Of a DNA stretch of 39,268 nt, positions 23,126-31,190 are shown piece after piece; position 1 is the first letter of the stretch; every line of letters starts with the position of its first letter. The notes under the pieces are model-generated. The model was not told the DNA's origin, made no database searches, and worked only from the letters and a program-made list of their open reading frames with translations. The stretch spans positions 1-39,268 of the forward strand of contig JALFGI010000296.1 of assembly GCA_022777455.1 (NCBI GenBank), given 5' to 3'. The stretch is from Clostridiales bacterium. GTDB taxonomy: Bacteria > Bacillota_A > Clostridia > Oscillospirales > Oscillospiraceae. Both the position numbers and the translations under genes were made by a program.

Positions 23126-23902
23126 ATGCTGCAAATCAAACTGACACTAACAGACATCAACTACGAAGCGGTGGTAAAGATGGTCTATCCAACCCTGCTG
23201 AGAAAAATCTCCGAAACGCCCTCCCGGAATCTGCTGGTTCGCCTGATTCGGGAATTGGGAGAGGACGGAGAAAAGGTACTCGTTGCACTGATGGCAAAGC
23301 TGCCTCAGGATGCGAAAAATCAGATGGTCTGCCACTGCCTGAACAGCTATGGAACGACCCTTGCGGCAAAACTCAACGAGTACCTTCGGGAGGATACCTG
23401 GGGGAAGGCTTTTGTTCTGGACAGCTGCACGGCGGAGTTGGACAATGGAAGGCTGATTCTGACTGCCCAGAATGTTCAGGCGGATTTCAAAGCCATTCTA
23501 AAGGAAGCCAGCGAATCGAAGAACTTGGAAAAAATCGCGGGCCGGGTGGTTGGAAACGGCCTTCTGGGCGCATTCGCCGCCAAAGCTGCCGCAAAGGTGG
23601 CGGAGCAGGCCGTACAGGCAACCGAAACCATGACCCCTGAGGAACTGGAAGCCGCCGGAGTCGCCCTTCTGAACAAAGATTCGGTTCAGAAAAAGCTGAT
23701 GGATGTCATCACAAATGCGCTGACCAAGAAGAATATTCCGCTGGCTGTTGAAGAAATCAACGTAGAAAGCTTTGATTTGGTGGTACTCCCGGATGAAAAC
23801 GCACAGAATCTTCTCGATCTGCCCGAGGAGCTGGAGGATGCGCTGATCAAAGCGCTGGCAGATTTTTTGAGAGAAATGATATCCCGAAGGAGACCAGAAT
23901 GA
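23126..23902 (+). CDS. hypothetical protein, 258 aa
   Basis: The start at 23126 has GGAG eight bases upstream. The protein begins MLQIKLTLTDINYEAVVKMV, is largely helical, and has an Ala/Gly-rich middle (NGLLGAFAAKAAAKVAEQAV) that could insert in or lie on a membrane. Two segments look like charged binding loops (VLPDENAQNLLDLPEELEDA). No family recognised. Its stop overlaps the next start (ATGA), so it forms a unit with the following membrane protein and methyltransferase. Confidence 0.7.
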   Translation: MLQIKLTLTDINYEAVVKMVYPTLLRKISETPSRNLLVRLIRELGEDGEKVLVALMAKLPQDAKNQMVCHCLNSYGTTLAAKLNEYLREDTWGKAFVLDSCTAELDNGRLILTAQNVQADFKAILKEASESKNLEKIAGRVVGNGLLGAFAAKAAAKVAEQAVQATETMTPEELEAAGVALLNKDSVQKKLMDVITNALTKKNIPLAVEEINVESFDLVVLPDENAQNLLDLPEELEDALIKALADFLREMISRRRPE

Positions 23903-24438
23903 AAAACGGAAGATTCTGGAAAACGGCAGTTCTGTGTATCCTGACAGCCATTGCGCTGTATGTTGAGATCATCCTTCTGATGTTACTGAAGATCGATTGG
24001 ACAAGAAGCCGAGTTCAGGAATGGCCCCGGTATCTGGAAAGCCTGAGTCTATTTTGGATTGAGGCCTGTATTACCGCTGCCTGGACGCAGCTTCTGGCTG
24101 TGTGCATCTCAGGATGTATCCGTCAGTTTCGCAAACAGCCCATTACCCGCAAACCCTTGCCACCGAAAACATGGAAGCGCCTGTTTTGGGGCGGAGTGGT
24201 GCTTCTGGTGATCCTGTTTCTGGCGGCACAACGGATCGCTCCGGTATACACTGCCACTTATGCTGCACTGGAGGATTCCGCCGCAGGCTATGCCGGAGTG
24301 TTTTACCCTCTGATCATTGGGGTGGAGCTTGTTTTGGGCTTTTTGCTTTGGCTGCTGTGGGACAGGCTGCAAGTTTTGAAACAGAACGGAAAGTCAATTC
24401 CCGGTATCGAAACAAATGGAGAAAGAGAATATGAATGA
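23899..24438 (+). CDS. integral membrane protein, ~4 helices
   Basis: 179 residues. Hydrophobic segments lie near residues 9-30 (AVLCILTAIALYVEIILLML), 50-72, 96-112 (WGGVVLLVILFLAAQRI) and 133-154 (VFYPLIIGVELVLGFLLWLL). Short charged loops follow each. No family recognised. ATGA overlap on the left and an 8-base overlap with the methyltransferase on the right imply one transcript. Confidence 0.7.
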   Translation: MKNGRFWKTAVLCILTAIALYVEIILLMLLKIDWTRSRVQEWPRYLESLSLFWIEACITAAWTQLLAVCISGCIRQFRKQPITRKPLPPKTWKRLFWGGVVLLVILFLAAQRIAPVYTATYAALEDSAAGYAGVFYPLIIGVELVLGFLLWLLWDRLQVLKQNGKSIPGIETNGEREYE

Positions 24439-25150
24439 TTATTCTGAGCGCTATGATTTGAAGCCAGCAGCGGCCTGGCTCCGGGGCCATGCTCTGCGGA
24501 CAGGCGTGCCCAATATTGACAAAGAACTGCTGGATATGCCCCTGGAGGTGCTGACGGATGCAGAGCTTTCCGCCATTGTGGAGGCCGGAGAGCGGACGGG
24601 GCAAAAGCTGTATCCCTTCAAAACCGGAAAGACGGAGCTGCCCAGAGTGCGCCGGGTGCTGAGCTTTCTTCATGGCATCGAATTTGAGACGCTGCTGGAT
24701 GTGGGCAGCGGTCGGGGTGTATTTCTGCTCCCCTTCATGGAGGAATTTCCACAGGTGCAGGTAACTTCTCTGGAACTGCTGGACAAGCGGGTGGCATTCC
24801 TGAATGAGCTGGCCGCGGGCGGCTACAGCCAGCTGACGGCCTATAACAAAAATATATGTGATCAGCCCTTCCCGGAAAACAGCTTCGATGTGGTGACCCT
24901 GCTGGAGGTGCTGGAACACATTCCGGAAGTGGAGAAGGCTGTTGCCGCCGCGGTGAAGATGGCAAGGAAATATGTGGTGGTGTCCGTCCCCTCCAAGGAG
25001 GATGACAACCCGGAGCATATCCATCTACTGACCAAAGATATTCTGACAAAGCTGTTTGCTGATGCGGGCTGTACCAAGCTGCATTTCGGCGGCATCAACG
25101 GCCATCTGATTCTGGTGGCCAATGTAGAAGAATCTCAGAAGGAGGAATAA
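24431..25150 (+). CDS. class I SAM-dependent methyltransferase, Hen1-like features
   Basis: 239 residues, using the ATG at 24431 (GGAG about 11 bases upstream; the earlier in-frame ATG at 24416 has no site). Motif I is LLDVGSGRGVFLLP (D90-G96), motif II is near VTSLELLDKR, and post-I reads FDVVTLLEVLEHIPE. The E159-V-L-E162-H163 string and a nearby H-x-H (196-198, in DDNPEHIHLLT) recall the metal-binding ExxEH and His of Hen1 RNA 3'-terminal 2'-O-methyltransferases, although VLEH is common in other class I enzymes too. The gene stands two genes upstream of an RNA ligase and HD-polynucleotide kinase pair, so an RNA-end methylating role is a reasonable hypothesis. Confidence 0.8.
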   Translation: MNDYSERYDLKPAAAWLRGHALRTGVPNIDKELLDMPLEVLTDAELSAIVEAGERTGQKLYPFKTGKTELPRVRRVLSFLHGIEFETLLDVGSGRGVFLLPFMEEFPQVQVTSLELLDKRVAFLNELAAGGYSQLTAYNKNICDQPFPENSFDVVTLLEVLEHIPEVEKAVAAAVKMARKYVVVSVPSKEDDNPEHIHLLTKDILTKLFADAGCTKLHFGGINGHLILVANVEESQKEE

Positions 25151-25157
25151 CTATATT

Positions 25158-25805
25158 ATGTTTCAGTTGGTAGAGGATGAATAGCCCAGAATTGCAAGAT
25201 TGGAAGACACCAAAGAGTCCTGCCTCGAATACTGGGAGCACTATAAGAAGCTGACTCCCTGGGAAGGAGTCATGGTTGGATACTGGATCTGCGCGGCAGA
25301 CAAACGGTTTATTGACGATTATCTGGAAGAGGGAGCAATTCTGTATCCCGTTACCACCGTAGCCCGAAAGAGCGTGGGCAACGGCGGCGGTAAAATGATC
25401 AGCATCGATCCTGCTACATTTATGTATCCGGGGCGGTTCTTCTATACCAGGTCGGATATGAAAATCGAACCGGACGGCCAGACTGCGGATATTGCCAAAA
25501 GGATCGAAGAGCTTGCCTTGAGCGTGAAGCTGTTTTCCAAGGGTTTGATGGATGTGAAAACGGAGATCATCCAGGTTCCTACGGTAGACGGGGAATATTA
25601 TGCTGTAACTTTCTGGCTGGATGAACACGGAGAATATGAAAATAATGCAGGATTTGAGCCTGCAAGCGAGGGAAAATATGTACTGCCGCTGACCTACATA
25701 GAAGATCAGATGACTTATGTGGGCACGTTGGGCCGCGACCCCGTTCTTTTGGATTATGATTCCATGACCTTTGATTGGGAAACGGAAGAATATAAATGGT
25801 TGTAA
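25158..25805 (+). CDS. hypothetical protein with an in-frame TAG near its N-terminus
   Basis: The open frame of 201 codons begins at a TTG (25200) with no ribosome site. In the same frame an ATG at 25158, 12 bases after AGGAGG, gives MFQLVEDE, then TAG (25182-25184), then PRIARLEDTKESCLEYWEHY. The protein-like text on both sides suggests a gene interrupted by one amber codon, or a late TTG start. The product is acidic, with TPWEGVMVGYWICAADKRFI and a Gly-rich SVGNGGGKMISID; no family recognised. It lies between the methyltransferase and RNA ligase genes and fits the same transcript. Whether it is functional cannot be decided from sequence alone. Confidence 0.6.
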
Positions 25806-25819
25806 AGGAATGAAATGAT

Positions 25820-26626
25820 ATGGAAGCTGTGACCTTAAAGAAATACCCCAGAACCCCCCATCTGGAGGGCTCACGGCTCCAGCCGGGGGACGAGGATTTG
25901 AGCCAGGTGCCCTTTTCCGCCATTGCGGGGCGGCATCTGGTGGTGGAAGAAAAAATTGACGGTGCCAACAGCGGCATTTCCTTTGACGAAAACGGGAATC
26001 TGCTGCTGCAAAGCCGGGGACATTATCTCACCGGCGGCTACCGGGAGCGGCACTATAACCTGATGAAGCAGTGGGCCACCATTCAGAAGGACGCTCTGTA
26101 TGCCGTGCTGGGCAGTAGGTTTATCATGTACGGCGAGTGGATGTACGCCAAGCACACCGTCTGGTATGACAATCTCCCCCACTATTTTATGGAATTCGAC
26201 ATCTATGACCGGGAAAGGGGCATCTATCTGGATACCCCCTCCCGGAGGGAATTGACCCGGGAATTGCCCATTGCCTCGGTGCCAGTGCTGGCGGAGGGCA
26301 GCTTTGCGGAGAAAGAGAAGCTACTGATGCTTCTGGGAGATTCCTGCTACAAAACCAAAGACCACTGGGAGCATCTTCGTCAGGCGGCGGAAAAAGCAGG
26401 GCTGGATGCGGAGCGAGTGCTGCGGGAAACCGACCCCAGCCGCACCATGGAGGGCCTGTACATCAAGCTGGAGGAAAACGGACAGGTGGTGGATCGGGTG
26501 AAATTTGTCCGGGCCAGCTTCCACCAGTGCGTGGATGCCTCCGGCAGTCACTGGCTGGACAGGCCCATTGTCCCCAATGGTTTGTGCCGCAGCGTGGACG
26601 AGCTGTTCTTACCGGAGTTGCCATGA
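25820..26626 (+). CDS. ATP-dependent RNA ligase (nucleotidyltransferase fold)
   Basis: 268 residues with the covalent nucleotidyltransferase motifs in order: motif I EEKIDGANSG with Lys45 as the AMP acceptor, LQSRG (64-68), motif III IMYGEWMYAKH near 106, motif IIIa YFMEFDIYD near 124, motif IV MEGLYIKLEENG near 213, motif V VDRVKFVR. This is the Rnl2-like ligase pattern, sealing 3'-OH/5'-phosphate RNA ends. The C-terminal domain is short. Its stop overlaps the start of the HD-polynucleotide kinase (ATGA), which would supply healed ends: a two-gene repair cassette. AAAGGA precedes the ATG at 25820. Confidence 0.93.
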   Translation: MEAVTLKKYPRTPHLEGSRLQPGDEDLSQVPFSAIAGRHLVVEEKIDGANSGISFDENGNLLLQSRGHYLTGGYRERHYNLMKQWATIQKDALYAVLGSRFIMYGEWMYAKHTVWYDNLPHYFMEFDIYDRERGIYLDTPSRRELTRELPIASVPVLAEGSFAEKEKLLMLLGDSCYKTKDHWEHLRQAAEKAGLDAERVLRETDPSRTMEGLYIKLEENGQVVDRVKFVRASFHQCVDASGSHWLDRPIVPNGLCRSVDELFLPELP

Positions 26627-27723
26627 AAAATCTGGAACAGAAATACCCCGGAATTGGGGCGTTTTGGGAGGAAATTGGTAGAACTCCCCAGAATCCCAGC
26701 TTCCACGGGGAAGGAGATGTGCTGACCCATACCCGGTTGGTTGTGGAAGCGCTTACGAAATTAGAATCCTTTCATCGACTTCCTGAGATACAGAAAGAAA
26801 TCATCTTCCTTGCTGCGGCACTCCACGATGCGGGAAAACCCATCACCACCCGGATGGAGGATGGGGCGTGGGTGTCTCCCCACCACGGCGCGGAAGGGGC
26901 GCAGCTGGTACGTTCGTTTCTTTGGAAGGACTGCGGCCTGTGCGGTACCTCGGAGAAGCAGGCCTTCCGGGAAGGAGTTTGTAGCCTGATCCGGCATCAC
27001 ACCTTGCCGGTTCACGCTTTCGACCGGGAGGACGGCGTTTTGCAGATGGCAAGGTTTGCGGAGTCCCCGGCAACAACACAAATGCTGTGTCTGCTGGCGG
27101 AGGCGGACATCCTGGGCAGAATCGCGCCAGACATCCCAGAGCTTCGGGAGCAGGTGCTTCTCACCGCCGCTCTGGCAGAGGAGAACGGCTGCCTGACAAC
27201 TCCCATGGAATTTGCATCTGATATTACAAAACGGGCCTGGTTTTCCGGGCGGAATGTCCATCCCTGCCAGCCACTCTATGATGACACCTGGGGAGAAGTG
27301 ATTCTGATGAGCGGCCTGCCCGGCACGGGAAAGGACACCTGGATTCGGAAGCATTGTGCTTTCCCCATGATTTCTCTGGATGAAATTCGCCGGGAACTGG
27401 ACATTGCCCCCACGGAGAATCAGATGGCGGTGGTCAAGGAAGCCCGGCAGCGGGCAAAAGAACTGCTGCGGAAGAAACAGAGCTTCGTCTGGAACGCCAC
27501 CAATCTGACCCAGCTGGTGCGCGCAGAACAAATCAATCTCTTTGAAAGCTATGGCGCTTCCGCGCGGATTGTCTATCTGGAAACAGACTGGCAGACCAAC
27601 CGGGAGCGCAATCGGAATCGGGAAGCAGTGGTGCCGGAAGTGAGCCTCGAAAAAATGCTGTCCATTCTGGAGCCACCTATGCCATGGGAGGCAAGAAATG
27701 TGGAATGGATCACCATGGGATAA
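26623..27723 (+). CDS. HD-polynucleotide kinase: 2',3'-phosphoesterase plus 5'-OH kinase
   Basis: 366 residues, start fixed by the ATGA overlap with the ligase and CGGAG six bases before. The N-terminal HD domain has H36, H68-D69 (AAALHDAGKP), H87-H88 (PHHGAEGAQ), H125-H126 (LIRHHTLP) and D162 (AEADILGR). The C-terminal P-loop kinase has MSGLPGTGKDTW (229-240), SLDEIRREL and an arginine-rich lid (NRERNRNREAVV). This order matches the HD-Pnk end-healing enzymes known from Runella, which remove 2',3'-cyclic or 3'-phosphates and phosphorylate 5'-OH ends. With the RNA ligase it could rejoin tRNAs cut by anticodon nucleases. Confidence 0.93.
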   Translation: MKNLEQKYPGIGAFWEEIGRTPQNPSFHGEGDVLTHTRLVVEALTKLESFHRLPEIQKEIIFLAAALHDAGKPITTRMEDGAWVSPHHGAEGAQLVRSFLWKDCGLCGTSEKQAFREGVCSLIRHHTLPVHAFDREDGVLQMARFAESPATTQMLCLLAEADILGRIAPDIPELREQVLLTAALAEENGCLTTPMEFASDITKRAWFSGRNVHPCQPLYDDTWGEVILMSGLPGTGKDTWIRKHCAFPMISLDEIRRELDIAPTENQMAVVKEARQRAKELLRKKQSFVWNATNLTQLVRAEQINLFESYGASARIVYLETDWQTNRERNRNREAVVPEVSLEKMLSILEPPMPWEARNVEWITMG

Positions 27724-27734
27724 GAGGATTTGAC

Positions 27735-27900
27735 ATGAGACTGATGGTTATGAGCGACCTGCATCTGAGTAAAAAGCCCTGGCAGGTACGGAGTGCTTTG
27801 AAAATGGGGGCGGATTCCGTCTGCTGTGGCGCTTTGCCGATGTCCCAAATGTCCAGTCTTTCAGAGCTTACGCTGTACAGAATAGAAAAGAAGATGGAGG
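27735..27900 (+). pseudogene. metallophosphoesterase remnant (N-terminal)
   Basis: From the ATG at 27735: MRLMVMSDLHLSKKPWQVRS, the start of a calcineurin-like phosphoesterase with its D-x-H motif (SDLH), continuing ALKMGAD. Soon after, the frame loses sense. A different frame reads RFADVPNVQSFRAYAVQNR up to about 27897, which looks like a real protein end. So the gene has lost most of its length and its frame. The D...GNH/GHxH parts are absent. Confidence 0.75.
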
Positions 27901-27909
27901 AAAAAACAC

Positions 27910-28560
27910 ATGGCAGTTACATCATTTAATCCTGACAAAATGTACACCTACCTGCGGGGCTATGCTTCCGGCGCTGGCATGAAGGAAACCCTGAAAGCCC
28001 TGTCCTTTGCCCGGGAGAAGCACGCAGGGCAGCGGCGCAAAAGCGGAGAACCCTACATCGTCCACCCGCTGATGATGGCCTGCAACGCCGTCAGCATCGG
28101 CATCCGGGACGATGCAGTAATTGCCACCATTCTGCTCCACGATGTCTGCGAGGACTGCGGCGTGAGCCTTGCGGAGCTGCCGGTGAGCGACCGGGTAAAG
28201 CGGGCGGTGGATCTGATGACCTTCCGGGTGATGGAGGGAGAAACCAAGGAAATCGCCAAGAACCGCTATTACAATCTGCTGCTTGGGTGTCGGGAGGCGG
28301 CGCTGACCAAGCTCATTGACCGCTGCCACAATGTGTCCAGCATGGCAGGCACCTTCTCCGTGGAGAAGCTGAGGTCCTACATCGAGGAAACCCGGCACTA
28401 TGTCCTGCCCCTGCTGCGCAAGGCAAAAACGGTGTACCCGGAGGATGCGGACATCCTGTTCGTGCTGAAGTACCACATGGTCAGCGTGGTGGACTCCATC
28501 GATGCCACCATTCAAGTGTTTGAAAAAGAAAACGAATGTCGCCCAGCAGGCGACCAATGA
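27910..28560 (+). CDS. SpoT/MESH1-type HD hydrolase (small alarmone hydrolase-like)
   Basis: 216 residues. Motifs match the (p)ppGpp-hydrolase HD domain: REKHAGQRRKSGEPYIVHPL (H38, RRKSGEPY, H52), ATILLHDVCEDCGVSL (H77-D78, E81-D82) and TKLIDRCHNVSSM. There is no synthetase, TGS or ACT domain, so it is a stand-alone hydrolase. Substrates of this family include (p)ppGpp and NADPH; which applies here is unknown. GGAGG lies nine bases before the ATG. It sits intact among gene remnants, which hints at retained function. Confidence 0.9.
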   Translation: MAVTSFNPDKMYTYLRGYASGAGMKETLKALSFAREKHAGQRRKSGEPYIVHPLMMACNAVSIGIRDDAVIATILLHDVCEDCGVSLAELPVSDRVKRAVDLMTFRVMEGETKEIAKNRYYNLLLGCREAALTKLIDRCHNVSSMAGTFSVEKLRSYIEETRHYVLPLLRKAKTVYPEDADILFVLKYHMVSVVDSIDATIQVFEKENECRPAGDQ

Positions 28561-28576
28561 CCGTAAGAAATATAGT

Positions 28577-28777
28577 ATGATATCGCTATCAAGTCGTGAT
28601 AAGTTCACTCAGAATGAGGACTTAAAGCAGCTGCTTCTGGCTACTGGCGATCTGGTGCTGGAAGAGGGCAACACCTGGCACGACACCTTCTGGGGTGTGG
28701 ATGCTAAGACCCGGGAGGGCAAAAACCATCTGGGCCGGATCCTGATGAGAGTTCGTGAGGAACTGGCGGAGTTGTAG
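28577..28777 (+). pseudogene. NADAR-domain protein, C-terminal remnant
   Basis: The frame reads DKFTQNEDLKQLLLATGDLV, then EEGNTWHDTFWGVD and ENHLG-like KNHLGRILMRVREEL. This is the conserved end of NADAR (YbiA-like) proteins, N-glycosidases acting on ADP-ribose-linked or riboflavin-pathway substrates. The first ~100 residues are missing and no ribosome site precedes the only ATG (28577). It is almost certainly inactive. Confidence 0.8.
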
Positions 28778-28781
28778 GCAT

Positions 28782-28838
28782 ATGAGAGTTGTTGTGATGG
28801 GAGGTTCCTTCAACCCTCCCACCATCGCCCATTTGTGA
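28782..28838 (+). pseudogene. NMN/nicotinate-nucleotide adenylyltransferase-like remnant
   Basis: Eighteen codons, MRVVVMGGSFNPPTIAHL, then TGA. The GGSFNPP-T-x-AH motif is the signature nucleotide-binding start of NadD/NMNAT-type nucleotidylyltransferases, with the ATG placed five bases after the NADAR stop. Everything after the first helix is gone; bases 28839-28987 show no recognisable remainder. Confidence 0.7.
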
Positions 28839-28987
28839 GTGTGGATGCGTATGCAGGTTACCGGATTTTGCCAAATGGCTGTGCAGGAGAATGCGGACCA
28901 TACTGGATATTTTGTTTATGCTTCCCATTGTCGGGATTTCCGGGATATGAAACTATGAAACAAAAGCATTTTGAAGGAGGTACCATG

Positions 28988-29356
28988 ATGAATTATCCTA
29001 TCACCGATCACGAGAAATTTATGATGGAGAAGATGGGGGACTATCTGGCTCACTATGTGGAGACTTCCAGTCCTGTCACCCTGGATTTTCAGCCCAAAAC
29101 CCTTTACTTTGAGATCGATGACACAGAGAACTATGGAATCCTCAAGGTCGCACGGAATGTCGCGGAGGACAATTCTCTTCGGCTGCGGCTGCAGCTGGGG
29201 GCGCTGCGCAAGGGCACGGATCGGCTTTATTCCAACTTTTTGCCCGCCACCGATGCCCAGGAGATGATCCATCAGCTGAGAGACCCTGCCGCTCATGCTC
29301 GGTGGATGGAACATATCAGGCAGCTTTCCGACAGCGTGGATGACTACTGGGACTGA
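28988..29356 (+). CDS. hypothetical protein, 122 aa
   Basis: Start at 28988 with AAGGAGG seven bases upstream. The product (MNYPITDHEKFMMEKMGDYL...) is acidic, with a central basic/hydrophobic segment (EDNSLRLRLQLGALRKGTDR) and an acidic C-terminus ending DYWD. No membrane helix and no recognised family. It resembles the small accessory proteins often found beside conflict or repair genes, but no specific role is supported. Confidence 0.65.
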   Translation: MNYPITDHEKFMMEKMGDYLAHYVETSSPVTLDFQPKTLYFEIDDTENYGILKVARNVAEDNSLRLRLQLGALRKGTDRLYSNFLPATDAQEMIHQLRDPAAHARWMEHIRQLSDSVDDYWD

Positions 29357-29397
29357 ACGAGAGTGGGCATACATTTTTCAGCAGAGAAGGTGTAACA

Positions 29398-30408
29398 ATG
29401 GACGTCAAGCGTAATGCGAACAGGTGCCTTTGGCTTGCGCTGGTGCTTTTGATGTCAGGGGTGCTGATTCTGGAAGGGAAAGCCGTTGTCGATACGATTC
29501 TTGCCCATCCTGACCTTACCGTCAGGGATTATGACCACCTGGATTGGGCGCTGCAGAAGACGACCGTCTTTTACTTACCAATATGGTGCTTGGCTCTTTT
29601 GGGACTCCTCAGGTCCTTCCTGGGGGAGAACTGGTTTCCCTTCGCGGAAAGAATTCCCATGTCCGTGACAAAGGCTGTTGTGGTTGTCGCGGCAGCTTTA
29701 TGGATAGGCTTAGCTGTTTTCAGTGCGGTCTATTTGAAACAAATCCAGAAGTCCTACGATCTTTATTACCGGATGGAAAGCGTATTTTCCAGATGGGGAA
29801 CGGTATTTCCTGTTATTCTTTATTACGCCGCTTTGCTGTACATCGAGCAATGGTGCATTCAGAGAAAATGCACCCGGCAGAGCATCCGAAAAAAGCAGCT
29901 GTGGTTTACGGTGACCCTGTTTCTCACTTTTATGGTTCTGTTTTGCTTGGGGGGCGTAAAGCTGTGGTACATCCCGCTAAGCCATGTGGACAGCCCCAAC
30001 ACCTTGGAGGATTTTGACCTGTGGTTGTTTTCTCTGTATTTTGGGGTGCTGTTTCTCCCGCCCTGGTTTCTCTCTGCCAGAAAAACGATCCGGCTGTTTG
30101 GGCATGAGGGCTGGCTGTCCCTCTCGGCGGTCATTCCCCGAAAGGTAACGGTTCTGACCACCTTGGCATTGACAGGTTTCATAGCCTGGCAAATTGGGGA
30201 ATGCCGCAATTGGAGCAAATTGCTTCTCACCTCCGATCTTCCGGAGTATGGTCAAGCGGCTGCCAATTTGCATTTGTTTTATGCGATGGTTGGGGGATTG
30301 GCATTCCTCTGCACGATTTGTATCCTGATCAAACAGCTCCGGGCCACATATAAGGAAAAGCAGCAGCATTCGGAAGAAAGTGTTCATCCGAACGGAGATA
30401 AAACGTAG
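29398..30408 (+). CDS. polytopic membrane protein of unknown function
   Basis: 336 residues with about seven or eight hydrophobic segments, among them WLALVLLMSGVLILEGKAVV (11-30), FYLPIWCLALLGLL (58-71), AVVVVAAALWIGLAVFSAVY (93-112), FPVILYYAALLYI, LWFTVTLFLTFMVLFCLGGV, LYFGVLFLPPWFL, VLTTLALTGFIAWQI and FYAMVGGLAFLCTICILI. Loops are short and basic, with a charged C-terminal tail. No transporter motif is evident. It starts at an ATG after AGAAGGTG. Confidence 0.7.
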   Translation: MDVKRNANRCLWLALVLLMSGVLILEGKAVVDTILAHPDLTVRDYDHLDWALQKTTVFYLPIWCLALLGLLRSFLGENWFPFAERIPMSVTKAVVVVAAALWIGLAVFSAVYLKQIQKSYDLYYRMESVFSRWGTVFPVILYYAALLYIEQWCIQRKCTRQSIRKKQLWFTVTLFLTFMVLFCLGGVKLWYIPLSHVDSPNTLEDFDLWLFSLYFGVLFLPPWFLSARKTIRLFGHEGWLSLSAVIPRKVTVLTTLALTGFIAWQIGECRNWSKLLLTSDLPEYGQAAANLHLFYAMVGGLAFLCTICILIKQLRATYKEKQQHSEESVHPNGDKT

Positions 30409-30447
30409 GCGGGGAAATTCTTCGCCGAAAAGATAGGAGCGGTACAA

Positions 30448-31140
30448 ATGAAAGAACTGCTGGAACAGCTTTTGAAGAAACGCAACAAACCACCAGAAAG
30501 CCCTTCGGAGCATCGCTCCCAAACCGATAAGATTGAGATTCCAGGGTATCTGGTCTACCCCAACAACCCGCTGTCGCAGATCATGTTTGGCTCCAAAATG
30601 CAGGAGGTCTGTGACAAGCGGTGTGGGTACCGGTTTTTACTGTACACTGACATTGCCGATCCTACCCCCGAAATCAGGCAGCAGACACCGCCCTTCGACA
30701 TCAACGAGACCCATATCTTCTGGAAACCCGATTCCTCTGCCTTCTGCTCTGTTTCCACCATGAAAGCCCCCAGCGTGAAAACCTCCAATCTGAGAGGCTG
30801 GGTGGAGTCCACAGATCAGATGGGCGTGCTGTTTGGGGATATGAAACCCTTCCTGAATCTGCCGTCCGGACTTGCCAATGGAGAATACCGGCGGGTGGAA
30901 ATGCATGATCTGGGCGAGTGCACCGCCTACAATAAGCTCCACGGCTTTGAGGGAGCCCATGTATACTGCCATGTTTTCTATCTTGGCGATACCCTGTACA
31001 AGAAATTCATCCTTTGCGCCAGACGGGATGATTTCTCTTGGAAGGTAGAATGCACCTTCCCCTCCAATTTGGCAGCGCTGCAGCCCACGGATACGGTGCC
31101 TCCCGGGCAGGTGTTCGGCTCCTTCTTTCCGGCAGAATAG
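30448..31140 (+). CDS. hypothetical protein, 230 aa
   Basis: Soluble and alpha/beta in character, with a charged N-terminal helix (MKELLEQLLKKRNKPPESPS) and a Phe/Tyr-rich core (CGYRFLLYTDIADPTPEIRQ, HVYCHVFYLGDTLYKKFILC). The sequence AGGAGCGG lies shortly before the ATG. No family recognised. The gene follows the polytopic membrane protein by about 40 bases and precedes the EcsC gene, so it belongs to the same plus-strand run. Confidence 0.65.
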   Translation: MKELLEQLLKKRNKPPESPSEHRSQTDKIEIPGYLVYPNNPLSQIMFGSKMQEVCDKRCGYRFLLYTDIADPTPEIRQQTPPFDINETHIFWKPDSSAFCSVSTMKAPSVKTSNLRGWVESTDQMGVLFGDMKPFLNLPSGLANGEYRRVEMHDLGECTAYNKLHGFEGAHVYCHVFYLGDTLYKKFILCARRDDFSWKVECTFPSNLAALQPTDTVPPGQVFGSFFPAE

Positions 31141-31190
31141 TCAATGCTCCCAAATCGAACAGCAAAACGGTCAGCTGAGGTACATACAAC

